NCBI RefSeq assembly: GCF_036417845.1
Contig: NC_089981.1
Coordinates: 26,246,001-26,310,000, forward strand
Length of the DNA: 64,000 nucleotides
Reading direction: 5' to 3'
Origin: Apteryx mantelli
Lineage: Eukaryota; Chordata; Aves; Apterygiformes; Apterygidae
Positions 25,701-33,497 of the stretch are shown here, piece by piece (the first letter of the stretch is position 1; each line of letters starts with the position of its first letter). A program made the translations under genes and the position numbers. Under the pieces are notes generated by a model. That model ran no database searches, had not been told where the DNA came from, and saw nothing but the letters and a program-made list of their open reading frames with translations.

Positions 25701-28353
25701 GAAATACTGGCTGTAAATGGCAAGATTTTAGTTGATGATATGCTGGCAGAAGCGCAGGCGACTCTAGCAAAAGCTTGGAACGTGGGTGGGGTAAGTACCT
25801 GGGCATACTTTTCCATTCTACCTACAGTTCTCATATGATGTGTTTTTTTGTTTCATGACATTTTGCCACATCAATACAAATAAGGTTGCAAAGGTTAAAA
25901 GTGTACATATGTCATGTATCACTGAAGTGAGCTGACATCTGCAAGAGATACTGGCATATAGCAACTCTGAAAATCATGCCTATAATTTACTCTGAAAGTT
26001 GATGTTGTTTAGCCATTTGTCAAGATCTGTGTTTAGACACATTACTTTTTTGAGTGTTTATAGTATATTTATCTGTAGAATATCTCTTTACTATTGAAAA
26101 TTATTTGGAAGCTGCTAGGAACTTTATGATAACATTTTAGCTTATCTAATCCTTGAGAAATAATGTACAAATAACATTGCACTTCAGCTACATGAGCATT
26201 TTCTCTGCAAGAAATGTATTAATCGATCAGTTGGAAAGAAGTAATTGCTAAACTGGAAATAACTGCAAATATAGGATGAATTTTTTGAAATTATTATTTT
26301 AAAAGCTTGTTGTAAAGTGAGTAGATGTTTCTTTAATTTAAGGGTGCAAATCTAACAGCTGAATGTTAAAACAGCCCTCCTATAGAACTGTTTAAAAGAG
26401 ATCTTTCTACTGCTCCCTGTACTTTTCCAGGACTAGATTACCGTTCTTATTCTTTATCTGACATTTCATGGTGGTACAATAACCATCTCTGACAGCAGTA
26501 TTTAGCAGCACACATTTGCCTATGCATTTCTGTTGCAGGATTGGATTGACTTAGTCATTGCAGTGTCACCTCCAAAGGAATATGATGATGAAATGTAAGT
26601 GCATAAGCTTTCTTTCTGTGGGGATTAAATGGCTAGTAACAATAATCTGTACAGTTTGCCCTTTATCAGACAGATAATGTTTAAAATACTTACTGTGGAC
26701 TACATAACCTTCTGCATCACGTAGTTGTTGAATTAGCTATCATGCAGTACAGCAGTGGTTCCCAGACTTTTTGAAATGGTGAATCTCAAAATTGGTTGTA
26801 CGTGGCCACACGTTCTTATTTTCAGTTTACAGTTTGAGGACTTTTTTGGAAAAGCTGCTTATTTCAAATCTGGACCATTAACTGTGGTCCCATGGATCAT
26901 AATTTGGGGAAACAAATGGCTACAAACATTCTTCATCACATCCAGAGATTTAATTCTGGGTTTTATTATTATTGTTGCTATATCACAGTTATTATCTTTG
27001 TCTAAATGAACTAACCAGCCTAACCGTAACATTTTCAAAAGGACTAAGTGGTTTGGGTGTCTTGGCAATTTGTGACATTCAGAAAGACACTTCTTTTAAA
27101 GATAATCAGTGTAGGTGTGAAACAGAAGAATCCATTGCTTAAAGTTTGATAGTTGTATCAGTTTGATACATCTAGCCTTCCAAAGCAAGACTGTTGTTTT
27201 CTAACTTGACTGAAGGAAAAGATTTGAAGATACCCTTACTACCAAGTAAAATGGTAGAGGGAAGTTTTGTAGTCACTGTTAAACCGGACTCCTTCTATGC
27301 AGAGTGCTAGATTATTAGCTGTTCTAAATCAGTATAGTTTTACTGGCTAACACCAACTGAAGGTTGCTATAAAATTGTGTTTAATACCTGTACATAAGCT
27401 GACAAACAAGGAAATAACTTTCATTGTTATTTGTGTTTTCATATTCTGTATATTTAGCCCTACTATTCCCTCATCAACAGTCAGTCCCAACACACACAGA
27501 AAGGTTTTTGAAGGCAGTGCACCTGTGTACAGACAAGGGTATCTCCTGCAGCTGTAGCCACTGCAGTGTTCCCTCATGGTGAATAGCCAGACCTGGGTTA
27601 ACATGACTGTCCATTGTGAGGCTGTGTTATTTTCCAGCATGTGCTTGCCTGTGCGTTGCATGCCACAGTTTGCTTTTGTTCATGGCATGTTGGAGTGTTC
27701 TTTGGGCTTTTGCCATGTCTGTCCTAACAAAATTTAAGTATTTAGTTTACACTTCATAATGTCTACACTTCATAGAGGTCCTCTACAGAATTGGTTCATC
27801 ATCCACCTAATTACAAATACGCCCTGCCTAGACAATTTCTTTGTTCTTTTTTTTCCTTATCTGAGGACCATTGCTGTGGCTTTGTGAATTCATAAGTATA
27901 TAAGTAACTAGAAAATTACTTCATCCATAAGGCTTGTCCAAAGAACAAGTTTCCATTTGTATTATACTACGATGTGCATGTAAACAAATACTCATGTCTT
28001 TTTGTTTTTCACTGAAATTGGCTTTTATTAATTTGTCACTATATTCTGGGTTTGTCCCCAAATGATCCTTGTTTCACAAACTCAGTTTACCATGTATACT
28101 TTCTCTATGTTGTCGTTTCTGTAAGTACAGTCATAGATCTCTAGAAAAGACAGGTAAGAATTCCTGTTGCGTGAAGCATTTTGTGGTCTTCTCAATTGTT
28201 ACTTATAATATAGATCAAAATGAGCCAGCTGAGATCTAGTTATATAAAACTGTACTTACCAGAAAGATGGAAAAAAATTGCACTGCAGCTAACTGCAGCT
28301 TTTTCTCTCTCTCTCTCTTTTTTTTTTTTTTTTTTGTCAGGACATTTTTTTAA
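1568..28353 (+). CDS. USH1C: Harmonin, C-terminal two thirds, spliced gene (whole span in window)
   Basis: Harmonin is a PDZ scaffold. In hair cells it links the tip-link cadherins (cadherin-23, protocadherin-15) to sans, myosin VIIa and actin; in gut brush border it organises the intermicrovillar adhesion complex; it is also expressed in retina. Seen in order: coiled-coil 1 (1568-6532), then exons specific to the long b form, namely coiled-coil 2 (8912-9715) and a Pro/Ser/Thr-rich part (11854-15729) with a basic tail exon (19189-19251), then PDZ3 (23385-26594), then alternative last exons of b type (27458) and a type (28341). Exon 6456-6532 ends in phase 0 and can join either 8912 or 23385, which explains short and long isoforms. 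PDZ1 and PDZ2 are outside the window. Identification rests on residue-level match of many exons to remembered mammalian harmonin and on ABCC8 as the downstream neighbour. Confidence 0.96.
1711..2329 (+). other. USH1C: USH1C intron
   Basis: Intron of 619 bases, gtaagg to ttatag. No exon, repeat or RNA gene recognised. Confidence 0.85.
2330..2395 (+). CDS. USH1C: Harmonin exon: coiled-coil 1, middle
   Basis: 66 nt with borders ttatag and gtaagt. It completes a split Leu codon and reads [20 protein letters not shown] to a split Gln codon. This matches mammalian harmonin [20 protein letters not shown] closely. The phase fits both neighbours. Confidence 0.94.
2396..5198 (+). other. USH1C: USH1C intron
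   Basis: Intron of 2.8 kb. Open frames on both strands at 3515-3796 are not recognisable and look like chance. The 3' end has a long T-rich tract (about 5165-5190) just before the acceptor. Nothing else supported. Confidence 0.8.
5199..5323 (+). CDS. USH1C: Harmonin exon: coiled-coil 1 end and linker
   Basis: 125 nt with borders cactatag and gtaagt. After the split Gln codon it reads [17 protein letters not shown], then a lysine/proline stretch and [15 protein letters not shown]. Mammalian harmonin has IVEEEEKFKKQWEEDWG and TITAEVHPVP at the same positions. It ends one base into the next codon. Confidence 0.95.
5324..6455 (+). other. USH1C: USH1C intron
   Basis: Intron of 1.1 kb. No further exon seen. 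The 99-residue minus-strand open frame at 5997-6296 has no recognisable similarity. Confidence 0.8.
6456..6532 (+). CDS. USH1C: Harmonin exon: acidic linker before isoform branch
   Basis: 77 nt with borders ctctag and gtttgc. After the split Lys codon it reads [20 protein letters not shown] and then KQDKQ. The acidic character and position match the weakly conserved linker that ends EEQGEQ in mammals. It ends in phase 0, so it can join 8912 (harmonin b) or 23385 (harmonin a). The donor gtttgc is weaker than its neighbours, which fits alternative splicing here. Confidence 0.85.
6533..8911 (+). other. USH1C: USH1C intron
   Basis: Intron of 2.4 kb between the common linker exon and the b-specific exons. 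Several 60-70 residue open frames occur on the minus strand; none is recognisable. An A-rich run precedes the acceptor. Confidence 0.8.
8912..9064 (+). CDS. USH1C: Harmonin-b exon: coiled-coil 2, first half
   Basis: 153 nt, phase 0 to 0, borders cttcccag and gtatgt. It starts with a lysine-rich stretch ([13 protein letters not shown]), then [20 protein letters not shown] and ends [15 protein letters not shown]. Mammalian harmonin-b has KNKKELEFEQKLYKEKEEML and [11 protein letters not shown]. This is the helix found only in b isoforms, the forms that bundle actin. Confidence 0.95.
9599..9715 (+). CDS. USH1C: Harmonin-b exon: coiled-coil 2, second half
   Basis: 117 nt (39 codons), phase 0 to 0, borders ggttaag and gtaaaa. 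It reads [20 protein letters not shown] then [19 protein letters not shown], nearly identical to mammalian harmonin-b. The open frame extends upstream through the acceptor, so the true start is set by homology and the AG at 9597-9598. Confidence 0.95.
9716..11853 (+). other. USH1C: USH1C intron
   Basis: Intron of 2.1 kb, with the small 534-base intron 9065-9598 on the other side of the preceding exon. T-rich runs near 11194, 11420 and 11470. No exon or clear mobile element. Confidence 0.8.
11854..12102 (+). CDS. USH1C: Harmonin-b exon: Pro/Ser/Thr-rich domain, first part
   Basis: 249 nt (83 codons), phase 0 to 0, borders cacatag and gtgacc. The conserved core is [20 protein letters not shown], against [20 protein letters not shown] in mammals, followed by a Pro/Ser/Ala-rich tail with a PPLPPPP run. 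In mammals the matching exon is much longer, so the bird PST part is shorter or its rest has diverged. The frame stays open for 42 more codons past the donor (to 12228), still rich in Ser and Pro. Confidence 0.9.
12103..14101 (+). other. USH1C: USH1C intron
   Basis: Intron of 2.0 kb. Its first 126 bases remain open in the frame of the preceding exon (see findings). The rest holds only unrecognised short open frames. Confidence 0.7.
14102..14158 (+). CDS. USH1C: Harmonin-b small exon in the PST region (probable)
   Basis: 57 nt (19 codons), phase 0 to 0, borders tgtttag and gtatgt, reading [19 protein letters not shown]. Ser/Val/Lys composition and phase suit the variable PST region between flanking phase-0 exons. 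There is only vague likeness to a Ser-rich stretch of the mammalian protein, so the call rests on splice sites, phase and position. Confidence 0.6.
14159..15609 (+). other. USH1C: USH1C intron
   Basis: Intron of 1.45 kb. An old repeat remnant is possible near 14970-15050 (motifs of the type 'gtcagtgggagttttcactg'). No exon recognised for the PST stretch that mammals have here. Confidence 0.7.
15610..15729 (+). CDS. USH1C: Harmonin-b exon: conserved end of the PST region
   Basis: 120 nt (40 codons), phase 0 to 0, borders cccgtag and gtaagc. It reads [20 protein letters not shown], then [20 protein letters not shown]. The mammalian b form has FCPSPQPPRGPGVSTISKPV and NFIYRPAVKSEVL at this place, so the assignment is firm. 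Confidence 0.92.
15730..19188 (+). other. USH1C: USH1C intron with CR1 insertion
   Basis: Intron of 3.5 kb. It contains a CR1 fragment (listed separately), a TA/CA-type simple repeat near 16511-16535 and no recognisable exon. Confidence 0.8.
17221..17457 (+). mobile_element. CR1 LINE, 5'-truncated 3' end
   Basis: The text runs through motifs diagnostic of avian CR1 3' ends: 'gagggtgacagagcactgga', 'gaggtggtggagtctccttc', 'ggttggactagatgatctcc' and 'ggtcccttccaacctc', and finishes in three copies of the ATTCTGTG-like octamer. Only about 240 bp remain, the usual state of CR1 copies, and no reverse transcriptase frame is present. It lies in sense orientation within an USH1C intron. It is the strongest evidence that the host is a bird (CR1 also occurs in other reptiles). 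Confidence 0.93.
19189..19251 (+). CDS. USH1C: Harmonin-b exon: basic segment before PDZ3
   Basis: 63 nt (21 codons), phase 0 to 0, borders ttttgcag and gtaaaa, reading [20 protein letters not shown] and Q. Mammalian b has PQEMLKRMVVYQTAFRQ. It joins the PST region to PDZ3. Confidence 0.92.
19252..23384 (+). other. USH1C: USH1C intron
   Basis: Intron of 4.1 kb. A (TG)n run lies at 20637-20654. The stretch 22240-23170 seems less AT-rich and carries overlapping open frames of 117 (plus) and 131 (minus) codons that I cannot identify. Confidence 0.75.
20637..20654. repeat. (TG)n microsatellite
   Basis: Nine uninterrupted TG dinucleotides within a USH1C intron. Confidence 0.9.
23385..23426 (+). 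CDS. USH1C: Harmonin exon: common exon before PDZ3
   Basis: 42 nt (14 codons), phase 0 to 0, borders ttctcag and gtaagg, reading [14 protein letters not shown]; mammals have DFRKYEEGFDPYSM. This exon is shared by short and long isoforms and receives the splice from 6532 in harmonin a. Confidence 0.94.
23743..23796 (+). CDS. USH1C: Harmonin exon: first strand of PDZ3
   Basis: 54 nt (18 codons), phase 0 to 0, borders ttcatag and gtaaat, reading [18 protein letters not shown], almost identical to mammals. DVRLLRIKK is the first beta strand of PDZ3. Confidence 0.95.
24093..24137 (+). CDS. USH1C: Candidate 45-nt in-frame microexon or alternative acceptor in PDZ3
   Basis: 45 nt bordered by a good acceptor (cttttcttttcacgtag) and a good donor (gtaaga), phase 0 to 0, without stops, reading [15 protein letters not shown]. 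If used it would insert 15 residues between the first strand of PDZ3 and its ligand-binding loop. I do not know this segment from mammalian harmonin. Only 45 bases separate it from the next exon, shorter than a normal vertebrate intron, so consecutive splicing is doubtful. Using only its acceptor would read into a TGA at 24162-24164. Confidence 0.4.
24183..24282 (+). CDS. USH1C: Harmonin exon: PDZ3 ligand-binding half
   Basis: 100 nt with borders tttaatag and gtgagt, starting in phase 0 and ending one base into a Gly codon. It reads [20 protein letters not shown], then [13 protein letters not shown]. Mammals have [20 protein letters not shown] and [21 protein letters not shown] is the carboxylate-binding loop and second strand that hold the C-terminus of a partner. 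The pyrimidine tract of the acceptor is weak. Confidence 0.96.
24283..25680 (+). other. USH1C: USH1C intron
   Basis: Intron of 1.4 kb, no exon or repeat recognised. The 108-codon open frame at 25151-25477 has no recognisable similarity and no good splice frame. Confidence 0.8.
25681..25790 (+). CDS. USH1C: Harmonin exon: PDZ3 second half
   Basis: 110 nt with borders tttcaccag and gtaagt. It completes the split Gly codon and reads [20 protein letters not shown], then [16 protein letters not shown]. Mammals have [20 protein letters not shown] and LAEAEAALQKAWNQGG. It includes the GDEI-NG turn typical of PDZ folds and the second helix. Confidence 0.96.
25791..26538 (+). other. USH1C: USH1C intron
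   Basis: Intron of 748 bases, AT-rich, nothing recognised. Confidence 0.85.
26539..26594 (+). CDS. USH1C: Harmonin exon: last strand of PDZ3, before isoform tails
   Basis: 56 nt with borders tgttgcag and gtaagt, reading [18 protein letters not shown] plus two bases. Mammals have [18 protein letters not shown]. The two leftover bases (at) join either c of the b tail exon (Ile) or g of the a tail exon (Met). If the donor is not used, the codons at the border read ATG TAA, which stops the protein at once. Confidence 0.95.
27458..27557 (+). CDS. USH1C: Harmonin-b alternative last coding exon
   Basis: The acceptor tatatttag opens a frame that fits the two-base overhang of 26594 and reads [16 protein letters not shown], then [17 protein letters not shown] and a TAG at 27555-27557. 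Mammalian b has ASLPSSVAESPQPVRKLLED followed by RAAVHRHGFLLQL and about 17 further residues. The bird tail thus ends early at LLQL; downstream codons do not resemble the mammalian end. It lies before the a-type tail exon. The 3' untranslated part continues, with no AATAAA noticed before the a-type exon. Confidence 0.85.
27558..28340 (+). other. USH1C: b-type 3' untranslated region / intron before a-type tail
   Basis: No further coding exon seen. It ends in a (CT)n-T(n) tract at 28301-28337 and the acceptor gtcag. Confidence 0.75.
28301..28337. repeat. (CT)n-poly(T) microsatellite at splice acceptor
   Basis: TTTT, seven CT units and then about twenty T, ending three bases before the acceptor AG of the harmonin-a last exon. 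It serves as the pyrimidine tract of that acceptor. Confidence 0.9.
28341..28353 (+). CDS. USH1C: Harmonin-a/c alternative last coding exon (TFF tail)
   Basis: After the acceptor tttgtcag, the base g completes the Met codon left by 26594 and is followed by aca ttt ttt taa, giving ...YDDE-M-T-F-F-stop. Mammalian short isoforms end ...YDDELTFF, so this is the a-type end. The tail is a PDZ-binding C-terminus of the type Thr-Phe-Phe. An AATAAA begins at 28354, directly after the stop codon, and another at 28555-28560. Confidence 0.9.
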
Positions 28354-28600
28354 AATAAAGAAGGCTACACTGGAGAAATGAAGTCTTTCCCTTGCAGAAA
28401 CCTGCTGCTCTGTAAATTAATATCAAATCAATAGCCATGTAGAATCCATCTTTGTTTGAAAGAAATATGAACAATTGGATCTGAAAATTGAACTAGAGAC
28501 TTTAGATTCTTCAGGTAATTTGAGTAATTGCAAATCTTTCTATAAACTTACAGCAATAAATTGAGACCATTGAGAGAGACTGCCAATGAACATAGTTTGG
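28354..28600 (+). other. USH1C: USH1C 3' untranslated region (end inferred)
   Basis: The region runs from the stop to the likely polyadenylation zone. AATAAA at 28555-28560 is followed within about 40 bases by GT-rich text (tagtttggtctgtgag), a plausible poly(A) site. A further AATAAA at 29983-29988 with T/G-rich text after it would give a longer message. The end is inferred, not seen. Confidence 0.5.
28555..28560 (+). terminator. USH1C: Candidate USH1C poly(A) signal
   Basis: Canonical AATAAA about 200 bases after the a-type stop codon, with a GT-rich element downstream. Alternatives are AATAAA at 28354 (too close to the stop to be comfortable) and at 29983. Confidence 0.5.
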
Positions 28601-30162
28601 TCTGTGAGAACTCAAAATCTCTTCTTCTCCATCTTGGAGGGCCAAATTTTGCAAACTAACTTCCAGTTTTCCTAGGAATGGACACCAAAATGACAAATGT
28701 AGATTGGACACAGATGTCTGTTCCCACATATGTTTGTGATTACATGTTCACAGGCCGGTTTGGGTGGCAAAAGGATTATATTTTTACTCTGTATGTAATA
28801 TTTTTCCATGGGGAAATGGGAGTATATATGAGTAGCTTCTGCTCTCACTGATATCCCTGTAAGTCTAATGTTTGATTCTGTTGCCCATACGTTGTGAGTA
28901 TGAAAACTCTGCCTCTGCAAGGGCCCTCTATATCAGCTATACCAGGAGTGCTAGCATTATATTGAATAATTTTAGTCATGCTTATGTTGTATAAGGGATC
29001 TTATCTGCCAACAAAGTAAATTTTGTCCATTTTCCTTAGCTAGCAAATATTCCAGATAAAATCATTATGTGCAGTTGCATTTGTACTACTGAATCTTCAT
29101 ACTGGTGGTGGAAACTGCTCCTTCAGATATTCATGGGTGAAAAACTTGTGTGATTCACAGTCTGTACTTACGTACTTTGTTCTCAGGGAGGCTATTCATG
29201 AAAGTAAGCTCCGCAGGAAGACACCAAGTACAAAACTTTACTGTCAGGGACTACCCGTCTTCTGCTTAAGTAACTCGCTCTAGACCATAGAATCTATATT
29301 AACCTGACTTCAAATAAGTCTGATTAAAATTGTAGACTTAGTCATTTCTTTAAATTATCAAGAGCTCTCCTTGGAAATGTAACTGTTTTCCATAAATAAT
29401 ATACCTAAAAATATATGCAGATAAATAAGCAATACAAAACCTCAGACACTTTAGAAAGAAAAAAATAGGTTAAAGCTAATGCTAGATTTAACATTATTTA
29501 AATGTTTCCTTAATTAACCATAAAATCTGACATATTCTACACCCTGTAGTTTTAAATACAGAAGGCAAGAAGCAAACTGTAGTAGCTTTCTTATATAATA
29601 AGATCGAATGTTTTCATAAACCTCTTGAAATACCAGGCTTCAGAACAGCTATGCAAAGGCATTGTAGTTGCCAGTTTGTATAGTGGTCTTCAAATTGTGT
29701 TCAGATTTTTCTTATCTGGGCTAATGAGAGCAAAAGTTTATATTTCTTTGGCATATCAAGTTCCCACTGACACTGCCTTACCTTCTTAAAGTTTGCAAAC
29801 CCTCCTTTATATAACACAGAAAAATAACAATTACATTCCTGAGAACTCTGTACTTATATGGAGATGAGTAATTATGTTGACTTTGTTTTATTTGCAGTAT
29901 TGTTCCAGTAAGGCAATTAATATGTCTGGTAGGGTACACATGTTAGAATGTTTAAAATTTTAACTCTTACAACTAATCCAGAAATAAAATTGATTTTTGC
30001 CAAATGCAAGAAGTCTTGTTTCCTCTTTGCTTGGGGTTTTCTACATAGTAATCTGCTGAAATGCACAGATTTCTGAGTAAATCTTTAAGAATTGGCCCAT
30101 TTGCAACAGAATACCAACCTTCTGGAACTGGAAAGAAAATTCACCCCGCACAGTAGGGAATA

Positions 30163-30187
30163 GTCACTGGCCTTAGTGGCCAGTGAC
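30163..30187. repeat. Perfect 10-bp inverted repeat with 5-base loop
   Basis: GTCACTGGCC, five bases (ttagt), then GGCCAGTGAC. A strong small hairpin at the start of a GC-richer intergenic stretch. Function unknown. Confidence 0.85.
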
Positions 30188-33100
30188 CTTTTACTGAGGT
30201 TTTATTGGCAAATTTGTGTTCCTCTGTTAGTGGGCAAGCTACAGAGTGGAGCTGCTCCCTTGTACTTCCCTTGCTAGGCCTCCGGGTGCATTCACCCAAA
30301 GCTGTAGACTTCCTAACCAACAGACTATCCAAATGCATCGAGATTAGCACCAGAGGGGGAATTGCAGCAGGATGTACTCCTGCTGCTGCTCTGGCTCCCG
30401 GCTGCCTACATTTTGCAACCATCTGTGCTGTGTGACGATGCAGGTGAGTGACGCTATCAAATGTTCTCTTAAGGGATGCGCTGGGGTTTTATAAATGTAT
30501 CGGGGGGATAGGGAATCACAGTAATACACCAGTAATGAACTTCAGCCTGCAACAGTGTTTGACTGTGGTAATCATTCTCTCAGCACATAAGAAATGTGAC
30601 ACAAAACTTAAAAGGTTAGAAGTATTTTTACTGTTGTTATTTTTCCAGAGAGAAAAGGAGCACAGAAGACTGAGTTGGGAAATCTGTGGGAGTACCAACA
30701 GTTGAGTTGTAGCCTTGCTGCTTAGTCACAGAATTGTCTCTCTTCACCCCATCTACCCTGTTAACTTCATTTGCTTGGATACAGCTTAAAATGCATGAGA
30801 GGCAGCTGAGGAAACAGCTACTGCTCATTACTTCATGTATTTAGGAAAGTGTTACTTTGCTAATTTTGACCTTGTGTTATGATGGCAAAGTTGCTTTAGG
30901 CAATGTACGGAGGTGGTGTTAGAAAAAGGAGGCTGACAATTGTGAAATCTCAATCATCTTAAGCCATTAATCAGGTAGTTTTTTACTTTATTTCTAACTT
31001 TCAGTGCCATGGGACTAGATCACGTCTTTAACTTGCCAGCTAGCTCAAGGAGTTGGACAAAGCTACAAGAAAATACAATCTTCAAGCAACTTTCTTTTCA
31101 GTTAGGCTTTGATGTGTGTCAGCAGAGGGTTCCAGACGTAAATCTTTTGAACAGGCATCCATTTGATTTGCTGCTGCATTGTTTTCTGGCAGCTGTAATA
31201 GTCACTACATGTGCCCATGCCTCATTCCTGTTCTTCTGTAGAGAATCAAGCTAGCTGTGAAAAGATAACAGTAGGATAAATGGGACTTTCTCTTTTATCC
31301 AGCCAATACTTCGTTTCCTTTGGGAGCATAGAAATTCTGGTCTGATGTAAAAAGCAGGAACAAGTCCGAGTGCTTCACTGACAGTATCAAGTATGCTTCA
31401 GGCTGCTTTTAACACAAGCTGCTTTTATGTATTTCCTTTGCTCTAATCTCGGAGGGAATATGTCTAGTTTCTCAGAGCTGTTTGTTTGGTTAAGACTGCT
31501 TAGACCCATTATCTCTCTCTATGGGATAATAACCCAGAGGAAGAGTTTCTCAGAACTGTTAACAATCATTCTTATTCTCTTAGGAATTTATTGGCCGTGT
31601 TAGTCACAGTGTTGTCTTCAGCATACCCTCGTCATTGCTAAACTGGAGCATGAATTACATTAGAGACTTGTGACTTTCACATCTGCTCTGAGTGTGTGTG
31701 CGTGCCTGTATGCAGGCAAAAAATGTGAAGCGTCATGGATCAGAATCATGAAACTCGCTACAGGGTAGGGAATATCTTTGTTTAGTGCTTTTACGGATAC
31801 TAGCAATGTGAAATCTTTGACCTATTACTGGCAATATCACTTTAATAACTGACAATTTAGCCCTTATTTAGCCCATGACCATGGACATCTTTTAAAAGTT
31901 CAAAGTTCATTTTAGATCATGATTATTTAATATTTTTTCTGTATTTCAAAATTATATACATGAAAGGGTGTGTCTGTTTATATATGTACATATATACACA
32001 CATCAGTAGGGTTTTTAATCTGTTGCATATAAGTAGCACACATGCAAATCTCATCACTTGACAAATAAGAGATTTAAACTCAGAATATAAGGTGGTAGAA
32101 ACCCTCTTACTCTAAAAACAGGACTAAGGACTGTGTTTTTGTGTCAAAGGATGTCTATCAGCCTGTAAGAAGTTTTCTACACAGTAGATGATTTATGCTT
32201 TCCGTATGCTTTAGCTGTATGTTGATTTTTTTTGAATTGGTAGAGTTGGGTCAGAGTCAGGGTAGATGCTGCAGAATTCTTAGCTGTTTTTCACCAAAGT
32301 GTTCCCCTAGGAACTGTGTTGATGTGAACAAACTGCGTCACCTTTATGCCATTTAAAAACCAGAAAGGTCTAGTGTAGAGAAGTTAACATGCTACCTGTA
32401 AGAAGCTGACCCTTACGATTATAAATCAGATGAGTCTAAAAATCCTTCATTATCAATTTGCCATAAGCTAATAAGAGTTTGATCCTGATGCTGAATTCGT
32501 TCTCCAGGGTTTATCTGACCATTTTATCTTTTGTCATTGTTCTTGTTCTCAGGGAAGTTGTTTTTTCTGACTTTCAGAAATTTCTGGAGCAGATTCTGAA
32601 AATCCCTTTTTGCAGACTTGAAATCTGAGGAAGCTCCAGGTGGGCAAGTCATGCAACAGTTTTCATGGAGACTAACTAGGATGTTTTCTTTTGCTTTTCT
32701 CAAGGAAGGCAGCAAAAAGTGTGTTCTTGTTTGCCTCTGCTGGAATATTGGGGGGTCTCTGCTGGAATACTTTTTCTATTACTAGGTTTGTGTTTGCTTC
32801 ATTATTGGAGAAACAAGTAATGGTACAGCATTTTGTAGCCCAGGAGCTATGCATATTTACAGCAAGATACCTCAGACTATTCTTGGTCTTCACTGAAAGC
32901 ATCTGAGATGAGAGAGGAAATGGAGACAGACAAGGGAAAAAAATTGATACAATTCTGTTCTCTAGAATGGCACTTTCTCAAAGTGGAACATGCTCCATAT
33001 TTTAGAGGATCATGGACTACAGGGAAAAAACGAAACACATTTTCTGTGGGGCTGGATAAGTAGGATGTCCCAGGAGGGTGCTAAACTATTAGTATAACAG

Positions 33101-33371
33101 CCACTGGAAGAATGCTTTAAGGAATTAGTTTCTAACAAGTATATTGCAGACTCACAGCTCTTGGATACTTAAGTCCCAGTGACTAGTGCTCAATTTAGAG
33201 TGTTTGTCTGCATGGTAAAAATGTGGTATCTGAAGTGCTGCAGATAGCTGCTTCATCCAGCATCGCAGGACTTGCTACATGACTAGCAATGGATATCCCT
33301 TGCACATTTGAAAGGTGATTGTGCCTGGTAATTACTTCCCACTTGCAGGGTAACCGTATCCTAGAACATGT

Positions 33372-33497
33372 AAGGCTTCAATTCAGCAAAGAACTTAAGT
33401 ACATGCTGAAATTTAAGCATATGAGCCAATCTCATTGACATAGGTTGAGTTCAATAATACTACTCACAGGCTTAAGTACTTTGCTGGACTGAGGCCC
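33372..33497. repeat. Decayed palindromic MITE-like element
   Basis: The left arm contains 'ttcagcaaagaacttaagta', and the reverse complement of the right arm contains 'tccagcaaagtacttaagcc'. Both arms end in ggcc/ggcct-type text and the centre has 'tctcattgacataggttgag'. Such palindromes with 'attgacttcaatggg' centres are widespread old elements in reptile and bird genomes. The family name is not assigned here. One arm has an internal deletion. Confidence 0.6.

Noticed and set aside
25528..25834. Minus-strand open frames of 92 and 78 codons
   Set aside because: Shadows of the PDZ3 exon 25681-25790 on the opposite strand.
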